Below the pieces are notes generated by a model that was not told the DNA's origin, did not search any database, and saw nothing but the letters and a program-made list of their open reading frames with translations. From contig JAAAIG010000315.1 of assembly GCA_015852425.1 (NCBI GenBank), forward strand, positions 1-39,150: a stretch of DNA of 39,150 nucleotides. Direction: 5' to 3'. This document shows, in pieces, positions 11,249 to 20,385 of this stretch; the stretch's first letter is position 1; every line of letters starts with the position of its first letter. The position numbers and the translations under genes were made by a program. The DNA comes from Gryganskiella cystojenkinii. Its lineage: Eukaryota > Mortierellomycota > Mortierellomycetes > Mortierellales > Mortierellaceae.

Positions 11249-12832
11249 TTAAAAGATAGGAGCGTATCGCCAACCGAGCAAGGCTCGACGTTCCAATAGA
11301 GGTTGACCCCAACTTGGAAACGCCTTCAGGACTTGATCCGTAACCCGTCCAAACTTATCGTCCATGATCATGGTCTGAAAATTTTGACAGCCCTGACCGA
11401 TTGCACGAATACCCCGATCCGTGACCAAGGAGCAGGCTGTGAGATCGAGTTCCTTCAAGTGGGGACAGACCTGCGCAAGAGCGATCAATCCCTCATCTGT
11501 GAGCTCGAGACAGGATCGGAGGTGGAGGATCCTCAGGGAGCTTGAGAATTGAGAGAGGAGGAAATCGAGGGTGTTGGGTCTGAGAGTTGGGCTGGATGAG
11601 AGAACTGGGGACGAGGATGAAGACAACCATGGAGACGAAGAAGCGTGGGGGAGGCAGTGCGAGATGCTCAGGAATTGAAGGTTCTGGCACTGGAGCGCGA
11701 TCGACAACAAACCCGGGGTACTAACCGAGATCGAATCACGGACGACTGCGCTGGCACTGCTCTCAGCTAGAGGCACTCCGGGCTCCGTGTCAATGCTGCC
11801 AGTCACCACTGGAATCAAGGGTCGGAATGCCACCGTATTCGCCAAGTTGAGATGCCTTAGATTTCGTCCTAGACTCTTGGCAATCTTTTCCAAGGTTCGA
11901 TCCGACATCGATCTGAGAGAGTAGGCAAGATTCAAACTCGTGAGACGCTTACAATGATCCAAGATTTCATCGATCCCTTTGGCAGTAATATTCATAGAAC
12001 CGGGCAAGTCCAAGATCAAGAGATTCGGGCAACATTCCGCTAGAAGGATCAAAGAACTGTCCGAGAGTTGTTTCGGAGAATGGATAATGAGTGAGGTCAA
12101 GTTGGGCACAAAGGGTAAAAGGTGAGAGAGGAAGGAATCCGAGACGATGTAGTAGAGTTGTGAAAAGTCTAGAGTCCGGATAAGGCTGCTGTAGCGGATC
12201 ATGGGTCGAGGGTAACGAACGAGGTGTGAATGATCGGAGGTTGGTCCTTGCTCACCAGCGATAATGTCGTTGCTTTGCTCCACTCGCTGCAACGGTTCGC
12301 ACGTGTTGATGGGCTTGTTTGCTGCTGGTGTGCCGAGTGAACGCATTAAATCCACATCGTTCCTCCTTTCCACAACCATGCCTCGGTTTGTTTGTCCTTG
12401 ACCGCTTGGCCTTGTGGAGATGGCAAAACCCCCTCCATGAGGGTCACTACGTCGCTGAATTTCAGGTTGCGAAAGTATTGCAAAAGAAACGTGGGATGAC
12501 TTGTCCTTTGTTCGGGCAGAGAGAGTACTCTCCAAAGTCCTAGCAACAGAGGCAGTAGCAGCAACGTGGTCGTCGTCGGACTTGCTGAGGGTCCGGATCA
12601 TCTTTGCCCAAGAGCTATAGTATCCCGTCCATGGCGATTCCCAAAGATGAGGGATCACTTGCGTAGACCATCGGCTTGAAAGTGTCGCACAGTTGAGAAG
12701 ACTTGCATGGTCAAGTCGGCAGAGGATCTGATCGAGAATCTCGATTGGTAACAGATCGAACACGTCTTTCGGTTTGGCGGCGCTGGTGCATTTGTGGTCC
12801 TTACCCACCATGGCATTTGTTTTTGGCGTCAT
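11249..12832 (-). CDS. F-box and leucine-rich-repeat protein
   Basis: A single exon of 527 residues. Residues about 24-70 form an F-box (F-D-L-L-P-I-E-I-L-D-Q-I-L, then a conserved Trp in the S-S-R-W context), which would bind Skp1 in an SCF ubiquitin ligase. The rest contains leucine-rich repeats of the cysteine-containing (AMN1/FBXL) type: L-I-L-D-L-P-G, L-T-S-L-N-L-A-Y, L-R-H-L-N-L-A-N and L-K-E-L-D-L-T-A, with T-D-E-G-L and T-D-R-G-I linkers between them. These repeats usually recognise the substrate. A Ser/Pro-rich insert (about residues 390-420) interrupts the repeat array. The ATG at 12832 is the first in frame; a second Met follows at residue 8. The substrate is unknown. Confidence 0.93.
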   Translation of the reverse strand: MTPKTNAMVGKDHKCTSAAKPKDVFDLLPIEILDQILCRLDHASLLNCATLSSRWSTQVIPHLWESPWTGYYSSWAKMIRTLSKSDDDHVAATASVARTLESTLSARTKDKSSHVSFAILSQPEIQRRSDPHGGGFAISTRPSGQGQTNRGMVVERRNDVDLMRSLGTPAANKPINTCEPLQRVEQSNDIIAGEQGPTSDHSHLVRYPRPMIRYSSLIRTLDFSQLYYIVSDSFLSHLLPFVPNLTSLIIHSPKQLSDSSLILLAECCPNLLILDLPGSMNITAKGIDEILDHCKRLTSLNLAYSLRSMSDRTLEKIAKSLGRNLRHLNLANTVAFRPLIPVVTGSIDTEPGVPLAESSASAVVRDSISVSTPGLLSIALQCQNLQFLSISHCLPHASSSPWLSSSSSPVLSSSPTLRPNTLDFLLSQFSSSLRILHLRSCLELTDEGLIALAQVCPHLKELDLTACSLVTDRGIRAIGQGCQNFQTMIMDDKFGRVTDQVLKAFPSWGQPLLERRALLGWRYAPIF

Positions 12833-13630
12833 GGGTCGTGTTTGTCGGTTCTATTCCAATGGTCTTGAAAATGATGAGATTCTGCGCCTAGAGGTGAGTA
12901 ACAAAGTGCTTGTTTTGTATGATGTTTGTGCACAAGAAAGATGACGATTTGTAAAGAGTGTATATGTGATATGCGTGCGGAGGGGGAGTTGAAGAGAATG
13001 TGGGGGAGCACGCGTGAGGTATGAGAACAAGAAAGTCTCGCATTGAAAGACAAACCTCCCTTAAATCCAAAAAAAAAAAAAAAAAGCCGGTGAAACCTTT
13101 CGATAAAAATACATCGCAAGCTTTGATGTGAATTTCGATGGCAGAAAACCTTACAGTCAGTGTTCTTCAAATCCGATTCTTTCTTTCGGGGAACTTTTTT
13201 TTCGTTTAGGTTTCTAAAGCGGCTCTGTGCATCTGACCGGGTGGATTGCCAGATAGAAAACAAATTGCNNNNNNNNNNNNNNNNNNNNNNNNNNNNNNNN
13301 NNNNNNNNNNNNNNNNNNNNNNNNNNNNNNNNNNNNNNNNNNNNNNNNNNNNNNNNNNNNNNNNNNNNNNNNNNNNNTTTTTGTGGAAAAAGGACGGGTG
13401 GAAGGAAGAAGAGATATTGAGCGCGAGGGCAAAAGAGAAAAGACGAGGCTTTTCACTCAAGGTGGTTTTCGCTCTACACCTTTGCCTACCTTGCATGTTG
13501 ACCCTATTCGCACAAACCTCAGTGTCCGCACATCTGTACATTCTCGGATATTCATGTCCTTTGAACACTTCAGTTTTCAAGCCAACACTTATAACCCCTC
13601 CACGTTCACTTGCATCCTCCCAGGAACACG
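12833..13630. other. Intergenic region containing an assembly gap
   Basis: Apart from the run of N (13269-13377), this region holds the A/T-rich leader of the F-box/LRR gene and a C/T-rich stretch before 13631. No gene is recognised on either strand. Confidence 0.6.
13269..13377. other. Assembly gap (109 N)
   Basis: A run of unknown bases. Reading frames that cross it are not meaningful. Its length may be an estimate. Confidence 0.99.
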
Positions 13631-14475
13631 ATGCCACCAAAGAAGAAGAACAAGCCACTCGGCACGTATCTTCTGGTTACTCATCCTGCCTCAATGGAGC
13701 AATACGAGACTTTCACCACCTTTTATGCCAAGCCAGGTCAGAAACGTGCTCGCCAGTCTGGTTCAAAAGAGTGAATTGACACCCTGTTCATCCTCCACTT
13801 TTGCCTCCTAAGTCAAGATGACCCCTACGACCGATCACAAGAGTGTCGCCGAACGTGTCCCGACTGATCCTGGCCCCGCTGGAGCAGAATTTGTGAGAAG
13901 AACAAGCTCGGAGGACCTGGTCGGTCTGCTCCGGTCCTTCCACCTCTGCAACTTGTGTGACAAGCGCGTCCGGAATGTCGAGTGCAATTATCTTCCTTTG
14001 CGTTCCAACCACAAACATCGTCCCACAGTCACTTTTCGATCTCTTGGCTTTTCTGCTTCGACTGCCGACGGAGCATGATTGATATGGACGATGTGCAGGA
14101 TGTCAATGTTAAGATGAACCCTTATGAGATGAGAGGCGAGACTGACGAGGAGGAAAGGGAGGGGCGAGAGAGCCAAAGAGATACCCGCCATTACCGAAAC
14201 CTCAACCGAGGTGCCCGTGGTGACTTTTCTGGTGAGCGCTACCAATCGATACATGATTACGAGCGAGACGATTCAGCCTTTTGGAAGCCATCGACATGGA
14301 TATGGAAGATTACCACGGTTGGATCGAGGTCTCGGCTATCACGAGCAAGGCAGTGGAAGAGTCCGTGACCAACTACCAACAACGAAAGAAGAGGGATCCT
14401 GCCACGAAGGTCGACAAGAAGACGAGGACACGCCACAGGACTTTTGGGGTGACGAACGCGACCATAGGATCATAA
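13631..14475 (+). pseudogene. Frame-broken coding relic, family not recognised
   Basis: The region opens with an ATG in good context (13631) and a Lys-rich start (M-P-P-K-K-K-N-K-P-L), stopping after 47 codons. Further protein-like pieces follow in changing frames: 13818-14078 with a C-x2-C (C-N-L-C) motif, an acidic piece from about 14078 (M-I-D-M-D-D-V), then a piece at about 14276-14475 (L-L-E-A-I-D-M-D-M-E-D-Y-H-G-W-I-E-V) that follows naturally if the frame shifts near 14275. No set of canonical introns that I can find joins them. Either the gene is decayed or the sequence near the gap has indel errors. The function is unknown. Confidence 0.4.
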
Positions 14476-14854
14476 TCATCGCCCACTATCGCAAAATTTG
14501 GGTCAGAATGATGAATTGCCACAACGCCTTTGATCGTAAAAAATTATAAAATACCCTTTTTCACGATGTTTCTCACATTCACCTGATCGAGTATGGGGCC
14601 TCGACAAGGGTTTGGCTGAAAAGAAAACATTTGGGCCGTCGCGAGGAGGGACGATTTTTTTTTATTTCTGTGTGGATGCCATGATTTTTTTTTAGAAAAA
14701 GCATTCAACGAGAATTTGACTTGCAGAGGAAAAAAACGAGGGCACGTGCTGGTAAATGGTGAAAGCGATAAAAAGTGGCAAAATTCCCTTTTTCCTTGTC
14801 TGCACATCATCTTTCCACCCTTCTCTTTCGTGATCCCAAGAAACCATCCGCACG
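14476..14854. other. Intergenic, 379 bases
   Basis: A/T-rich sequence with poly-T runs and then a C/T-rich leader for the gene starting at 14855. Nothing else is seen. Confidence 0.6.
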
Positions 14855-16414
14855 ATGACCACCCAGGGTCATTTTCCCACGCCTGCAACTCCATCCGCAA
14901 GCCCTCCTGTATATCTCTCACACTTCATTCCCGAGTCCATGACGTCCGAGGAGCCAACCTCGATCAAAGCCGAGAAAGCCGCTTCACAGCTTGGGGAAAT
15001 CCAATTTGAAATCCTTGTCAAAGCCGAAAATGTCGTCACCGATGCCGAGAATGAATCCAACTTTCAGACTGAACCCGAAATCGACAACAAAATGGCTGTA
15101 GACAACACCGAGAATATCAAAGGCCAGACAGCACATGCCTTACATACGACCGACACCAAGGATGCTGCCCTGGATCTAGCCGAGTTTACAGTTGGTCGGA
15201 CAGAGCTCTTTGAGTCCCAAGCCACGGCCGAGGAAACATTTGCAACCCAAACTGCACATGATGTTACAAGTTTGACTGTTGCTTCTGACAGCACAACGAT
15301 CTCTGGGTCGATCTCGACCGCCCCGTCAAAACCTCAAAAGAGACAGAAAAAGAAAAAGTCTAATGTCGCCAAGGATGATCAAACAGCCTTTCCAGTCGAA
15401 GAGTCAAGCCCGTCAACCGGAGCCGCGCCTCAGAAACGCCAGAAGAGGCAAAGGCAGACGTCTGCCGTCGGAGTCGCCGGTGAAGCTGAGGAACAAGAGG
15501 ACGTCAAGCCCAAGAAGAAACGAGTCTGCAGAAGCACGAAGAAGGATATCAAGCTCGAGAGCGACGTTGACGATCAGTCACGCGAACAGGTGATCGAGCC
15601 TCAGAAGAAGAAAATCCGTCGTTCGTCCGCAAAGAAGAAGAACGCTAAGGTGAACAATCAAGCTGCAGAGACCACGAATCATGACGCCACCGCTGATGCC
15701 ACTGATGCCACCGTTGTTGCTGCTATGTTCGATACCCGAAGCTCAGCCGAAAAGGTCCCCTTTGAAATCTGGCTCAGGATTTTTGACTACATGGAAGCGC
15801 CGTCCCAGGTCTCGCGTCTGTCCATGGTGTCGAAGAACCTACTGGATTTCTGTCGCTCCTGGCCCAAATGGAAGACCATCTGTGAGGTGAGCGGGATTGG
15901 CGTTCCGAAACGCAAGTACAAGACCCATCTGGCCCTGGTTTGTTCCGAATCCTACTACATCTGTGACAAGTGTTACTCTCGATCAACGGGTACAGGTCGT
16001 TGTCGATTGTCCGAGATCCCCTGTCCCGTCATACGAACGGATGACCACCTCAAGACCTGGAGACTTTGCAACCAGTGTCGAATTGAGTACTACGTCGATC
16101 ATCCCGAGACCTCGCGTTTGGACGCCATCGACGAAAGCGCAGAAATCTCGGAATCCAGTATTGCCTACAACCTGAAGTTGAACTATTATGACCTCGGAAG
16201 CTTGTCGAGACGATGTGTCGGTCGCAGAAACCTGAATTTCCATAATCCAGACCAGTTTTATTACAACAAGCGAGATGCGACTGCGCTGGCGATGGAGATG
16301 TTTGGAGGGTGGGTCGGCGTCCAGGCGGCCAAGAACCGGACCGCGTCCAGGATCATGAACGTGTACAGACGCAGAAAGAGTCAAGGATCGACGTCCTCGT
16401 CGTTGAGGTCGTAA
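14855..16414 (+). CDS. F-box protein with paired CxxC motifs and an XPA-like C-terminal region
   Basis: A single exon of 519 residues. Residues 1-290 are disordered and rich in Ala, Glu and Lys, with several basic clusters such as K-K-K-R-V-C and Q-K-K-K-I-R-R that look like nuclear localisation signals. An F-box starts near residue 298 (K-V-P-F-E-I-W-L-R-I-F-D-Y-M). Two CxxC pairs follow, C-D-K-C (370-373) and C-N-Q-C (405-408), spaced as in a four-Cys zinc site. After these, S-S-I-A-Y-N-L-K-L-N-Y-Y-D-L and an N-P-D/F-Y-Y-N segment resemble the arrangement behind the zinc finger of DNA-repair protein XPA. That resemblance is my inference. Likely a nuclear SCF adaptor; its target is unknown. 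Confidence 0.85.
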   Translation: MTTQGHFPTPATPSASPPVYLSHFIPESMTSEEPTSIKAEKAASQLGEIQFEILVKAENVVTDAENESNFQTEPEIDNKMAVDNTENIKGQTAHALHTTDTKDAALDLAEFTVGRTELFESQATAEETFATQTAHDVTSLTVASDSTTISGSISTAPSKPQKRQKKKKSNVAKDDQTAFPVEESSPSTGAAPQKRQKRQRQTSAVGVAGEAEEQEDVKPKKKRVCRSTKKDIKLESDVDDQSREQVIEPQKKKIRRSSAKKKNAKVNNQAAETTNHDATADATDATVVAAMFDTRSSAEKVPFEIWLRIFDYMEAPSQVSRLSMVSKNLLDFCRSWPKWKTICEVSGIGVPKRKYKTHLALVCSESYYICDKCYSRSTGTGRCRLSEIPCPVIRTDDHLKTWRLCNQCRIEYYVDHPETSRLDAIDESAEISESSIAYNLKLNYYDLGSLSRRCVGRRNLNFHNPDQFYYNKRDATALAMEMFGGWVGVQAAKNRTASRIMNVYRRRKSQGSTSSSLRS

Positions 16415-16571
16415 ACGAACTGAGATGGAAAGAAACGAACAGAGTCGACCAATTTTAATCGAGAGGAACAACAACGAGCCCACCAACAGGTTTTATTTTT
16501 TGGTCGCAACGATGACCCATAGGTAGTACATTCGCAACATTTCTGGTTCTTTCAGAGCCAAGTGCAGAGCT

Positions 16572-17526
16572 TCAGTGACTTCTCTCATTAAAATCCTCTG
16601 CTTGATCCTGCTTTAACCCACCATACTTTACCCACATACTCGTAAAAGTATTCCACAAAACCGAAGAAAGCATGTCGGCCGTACGAGCAGCGATATCGTC
16701 TAGCGTGATATTTCCTTTTCGATGGTTATAGGCGCCGTACTCTTCAATATCCTGTAGTTCCATCACATGGACCGTCCATTCCGTATCGACAAATGCTTCC
16801 GCGACCTCATCGCGGTTGCGACTGAAGGTAGGGCCGTTGCAGAACTGTTGCAGCCAAGCTAAGGTAGCGGCACCGCACTCTGCCACAATTTCATGGAGGC
16901 GCTTCATATCGTCTGGAAAGCATGAGTTCATACCAGACACACCATCGGGTACAGCTGGAAAGCAGAGGGCGAGTTTGCCGCCTCGTCGCAAATCGTTATA
17001 ACGTGAAGATACATATTATTGGGAAATCTGCCCCGGGCCTGGTTGGATACCTTGGACAAGGTGGGACCTTCATCTGTCAACCACGACACATCACTAATCC
17101 AGTGCAGACTCGCGTTCGAATAGACCAGGTTGAGGGTTCCGGGGCTCATCAAGGACGAGTACATGCTCTTTTCAAGGGTGTGCAAAGTCGGGTTAAAGTC
17201 TTTGATCGCAGAACCCGAGACCAGTGCGAGTACCGTATCAAAGTCGTTGTCCGGCAAGTCATTAAACGTAAGGAAACGGTAGCAGAGAGTTCACGGAGCG
17301 TTACAGTTTGGCAGACGGCAAGAGCAAAGTTGACAGAGTTCACACCGTGACTGCAAGCGTTTTCGAGGACACGGACGCGATGGTCAGAGGACAGGGACGG
17401 CAGATGGTGAGCTGCCTCGACAATGTACTTGAGCAAGTTGGCTGCGACTTCTCGAGAAGACCCATATCCTACTCCGAGCGCTTTTACAAACGCCTCAGAT
17501 TGTTCACGGCATAGACTTTTATGCAC
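16572..17526 (-). pseudogene. SABATH-type (Methyltransf_7) carboxyl methyltransferase, broken by frameshifts
   Basis: Read from right to left, three collinear pieces in different frames rebuild one family. Piece 1 (about 17526-17290) has G-V-G-Y-G-S-S-R-E-V-A-A-N then E-N-A-C-S-H-G-V-N-S-V-N, the place of the SAM-binding site in SABATH enzymes. Piece 2 (about 17285-17000) has T-F-N-D-L-P-D-N-D-F-D-T-V and S-N-A-S-L-H-W-I-S-D-V, matching the family's 'NDLP(x)NDF' and 'SSYSLHWLS' signatures. Piece 3 (about 17010-16572) has R-Y-N-D-L-R-R-G-G-K-L-A-L and the C-terminal cap. The frame changes near 17270 and again near 17010, with stops in each alternative frame and no canonical intron at those points. 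Active members methylate carboxyl groups of small acids with SAM (salicylate and jasmonate in plants). This copy should not make a full protein unless the shifts are sequencing errors. Confidence 0.75.
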
Positions 17527-18158
17527 TCGACATCAACCGCGATGCTCAGGAATCCTTGACCGCATTACCGGCCATGAAGAAGATTAGCTGCCACGGATTA
17601 TTTGGAACCTGCAGCGATGGACAGAGCCGTGTCTCCAAATTGCAGCGATGCACCGGAGTCAAGCAACTCCCGCGTGTATTCATGTGGTTGGGTCCAGTAT
17701 GGGAAACCTGACTGTGGACGGTGCCTTTTCAATGGTGAAATCCATCGCCAATGTCATGATCGACGGTGTCATGGTTTTGACGGAATAGATGGATGGAGCT
17801 CAGACCAAGACCATCGATGCCGCCTATGAACCGGCAGACAAGCATGTGTCGAACACGTTGAGGAACGCTAACGAAATCCTCGAACAGAGCGTTTTCGACA
17901 TGAAAAATATTATCATTCCACTCGAGTCAACCATTGTGACGATCGCAATGAGTATTGCTGCATCGCATCAGAGCCCATGAACCTGCAGTAAGAGGTGAAA
18001 CTGTGCGAATGGAGGAAAGTGAAAGGATTCTTGTGGTGCCAAGCTACAATTACACGAATGAACAAATGGTTACCATGATCAACGCGACAGGTAGCCTAGA
18101 AGCAGTTAAGCGCTTCGGGAAAACTGATGATAAGGAGGTCCAGTATGGCCCTTGGTAG
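17517..18158 (+). pseudogene. Truncated histidine-methyltransferase-family (EgtD/EasF, Methyltransf_33) relic
   Basis: Collinear pieces match the C-terminal half of the EgtD family. F-Y-A-L-D-I-N-R-D and C-H-G-L-F-G-T (17517-17618) correspond to 'YYALDLS' and 'HGLLGTYDDG'. W-L-G then, after a one-base frame change near 17692, S-S-M-G-N-L-T corresponds to the SAM-site motif 'LGSSIGNF'. An in-frame TAG (17787-17789) precedes M-D-G-A-Q-T-K-T and L-R-N-A-N-E-I-L ('LDGCQDPEKV...NGLRHAN'). A second frame change lies near 17910-17955, before V-R-M-E-E-S-E-R and Y-N-Y-T-N-E-Q-M, ending at a stop (18158). The N-terminal half is missing: the sequence before 17517 is the antisense SABATH relic. No EgtB-type domain follows, so the parent looks like a stand-alone enzyme rather than the fused fungal ergothioneine synthase Egt1 (inference). 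Confidence 0.75.
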
Positions 18159-19021
18159 TAGCGTAAGGTTGCTCATCGGTGACTGTACGACGGACGGATT
18201 GAGCTTACATGTGGGTTACATAGTTGCACCGGGTAATCAATAATAATATCACATCTCGACTCTATTAAGAGTACTACATGCCAGCCCTTCACCGCCGTTC
18301 CCTTCCTTCACCTACACGAAATCCTTCATCCTCAAAGAAAATAAAGGGAAGATGACGGGTCCCTGTCACAAACAAGGACTTTGAGCGGGGAGGTTTCGCA
18401 ATTTTGAGACCTCGCCCTGCCTGGGCAAACTGACCGTTCCAGAAAAGACAAGCCTGGCGCGGCGAGCGAACGGAAGGGATAGGGCCGACAGCGGTAGCAT
18501 AACCGCGAAACAAAACTAAGACCATCCTCAGTGAAACCGCCATAACTTGACCCGTAACAGTAACCATCAGAGATTGCTGCCCAACAATCACCACTTTTGA
18601 AGTGGCTATTCTAAGTAGCAGATTCGAACCCCCAATTCTGCACATTACAGTTTGCTTCAATCTCGCGGTACAACCAAATGTCATCCATGCTTTGCCTTTA
18701 ATATATGTCGCAGCCAGCTGAGTGAGTTTATAGCAATTAACAGTGGCAACTCTCTCGAGACCGTGAACCAGTCCCCGAATATTGTGTTTGTCCTGGAAAT
18801 GCGATCATTTCCCTTGGTCAATTAATGGAAAGCTGATGAAGGACTCTTTTCGAAAGGGAAGGGCGAAGCGAGCGTGCTGATCCACGGCCGTAATTTTGGT
18901 GAATACATCTCTTAGTCTCAAGTAAATATTGTTTTATTTGTTCGAGTAGAAGAATCGACCAATGATAGCCCTCGTTCAAGCAATCCCAAATCTAGGGATG
19001 GAAGGCAAAAAAGATGTATTT
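18159..19021. other. Intergenic region with an open minus-strand frame and a B-box-like site
   Basis: A 131-codon minus-strand frame (18684-18289) has no family resemblance and an unusual composition for this genome, so I do not call it a gene. Around 18590-18680 the minus strand has a tRNA-promoter B-box-like GGTTCGAATC with a weak A-box-like sequence about 36 bases upstream, but the flanks do not fold as a tRNA. It may be repeat-derived. Confidence 0.35.
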
Positions 19022-20385
19022 TTACGCCTTGATGGGTCGAAGGACGTTGTTCTGGTTGCCACTTTGGTCGTATTCGGTCTCGAACTCGTCCGTGCACTTC
19101 CACAGGCCATCGACAATGAACTTGAAGAGCTGATTCCGTGGCAGGGATCGTGTACCCACATTAATAACGGGAATAAGAAAGGTGTTATTATAGAAAATAA
19201 AATAAAGTATCTAGTCGTTTTGTGGTTCCAAGGAATATTTGTACCCAAACAGAGGAATGACCATCGACCTGTGCGAATCTGATCTTTCTTTGTTTTTTGT
19301 GAATTTGTTTAACCCATGCACGAAGTGTGCTCCAACTGAAGAAAAGAGAAGAGTGCTTACCACTTTCTGAGTCCTGTCCAAGTCGACAATCGCCTCGAAT
19401 CGTCCTTGGTTTCCAGGGACACGCTTCAGAACCGTAGGTCCTGATGGGACGCCATTTGAAAACAAGAGAAGTTAGAGAACGTAAAGAGATCAGCTACTAT
19501 GCATTACGCCCACACCATTCTCCAACCATGTGTCACGGTACAAAAAACGTGTTCAAAGTTTATCCCATGTCGATTCGACAGGTTACTCAGAGCACCTTGC
19601 GCGAAAATTGTTTGCTATCCCGTTCTCACCCCTTGGAAAAAGAGCGCAAAGAGAACTGATGAACCACAACATCGGAACGATAATCCTCTCATCATGTTCC
19701 GTCTTTTCTGACAGCGATTTTTTTTTTTCATGTGTGTCTTCTGCCCCATTTACCTGTCCAGTTGTCCCAAGTACCGGTGACCTTGACAATGCCTCCGCCT
19801 TGCTTCCATTCGAACTGAACGAGAGAAAGTCAAGAAAAGAGAAAATGAAGGGATAAGAACAATGATTAAAATGAAAGCCTAATCATCACTTGTTCTCAGG
19901 TGTGTGGTATCGAGTGACCTGCCAATTCTTCTGGTGATTGTCCAGACTGAGCAGTACAACAAATATGAAAGTGGTCTCACCGTGTGGGCAATCTTTGGGG
20001 CAGGGATAACATCTGCAGGCGTGGCATTTAGGGCGTTGGCGTACGTCATATTTCGGTTATCGTGTGCATGGACCGATGGTTCGTGGGCCACCTTCACAGG
20101 TTCATGGCGTGCCGCCGTGGTTGCTCCAGTAGACGAGGAGGGGGATGTGGCAGTCGGTTGGTGATGATGCTCTGAGGCGGGTTTGTGAGGGTTGGAGGTC
20201 GAGGGTCGGTTGGCATGGCTCTTATGCTGACTGTAATTGTTGGGTGCAGGTTCAGGTGCAGGTGGAGCGGATGTGGTCTTGTTTGCACCAGAAGACATGG
20301 GTTTGGTTGTCGATTCAGCGGCAGTCGTAGCCCCCTTTTTGAGGGCAGCCACGGGTTGATTCGAAGTATACTTGGCCTTATTCAT
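19022..20385 (-). CDS. CBM48 / AMPK-beta-type glycogen-binding domain protein
   Basis: Four exons, right to left: 20385-19981, 19814-19754, 19440-19361 and 19129-19022. All introns are GT-AG, the phases agree, and the total is 654 bases and 217 residues. Residues 1-130 are a disordered Ala/Pro/Ser/His-rich leader starting M-N-K-A-K-Y. The C-terminal ~85 residues form the early-set glycogen-binding fold: F-E-W-K-Q-G-G-G-I-V-K-V-T-G-T-W-D-N-W, then V-L-K-R-V-P-G, F-E-A-I-V-D-L, L-F-K-F-I-V-D-G-L-W and N-Q-N-N-V-L. These carry the Trp and Lys residues typical of glycogen-binding modules of AMPK beta subunits and of yeast Crp1/Mdg1. The AMPK-beta C-terminal ASC domain is absent, so it is not Sip1/Gal83-like. 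Likely binds glucan or branched DNA-like ligands as family members do; its exact role is unknown. Confidence 0.88.

Noticed and set aside
13160..13660. Reading frames spanning the run of N
   Set aside because: Translation across unknown bases has no meaning.
18590..18680. Possible tRNA gene on the minus strand
   Set aside because: The bases flanking TTCGAAT do not form a five-pair T-stem and no cloverleaf can be drawn. Kept only as a possible repeat remnant.
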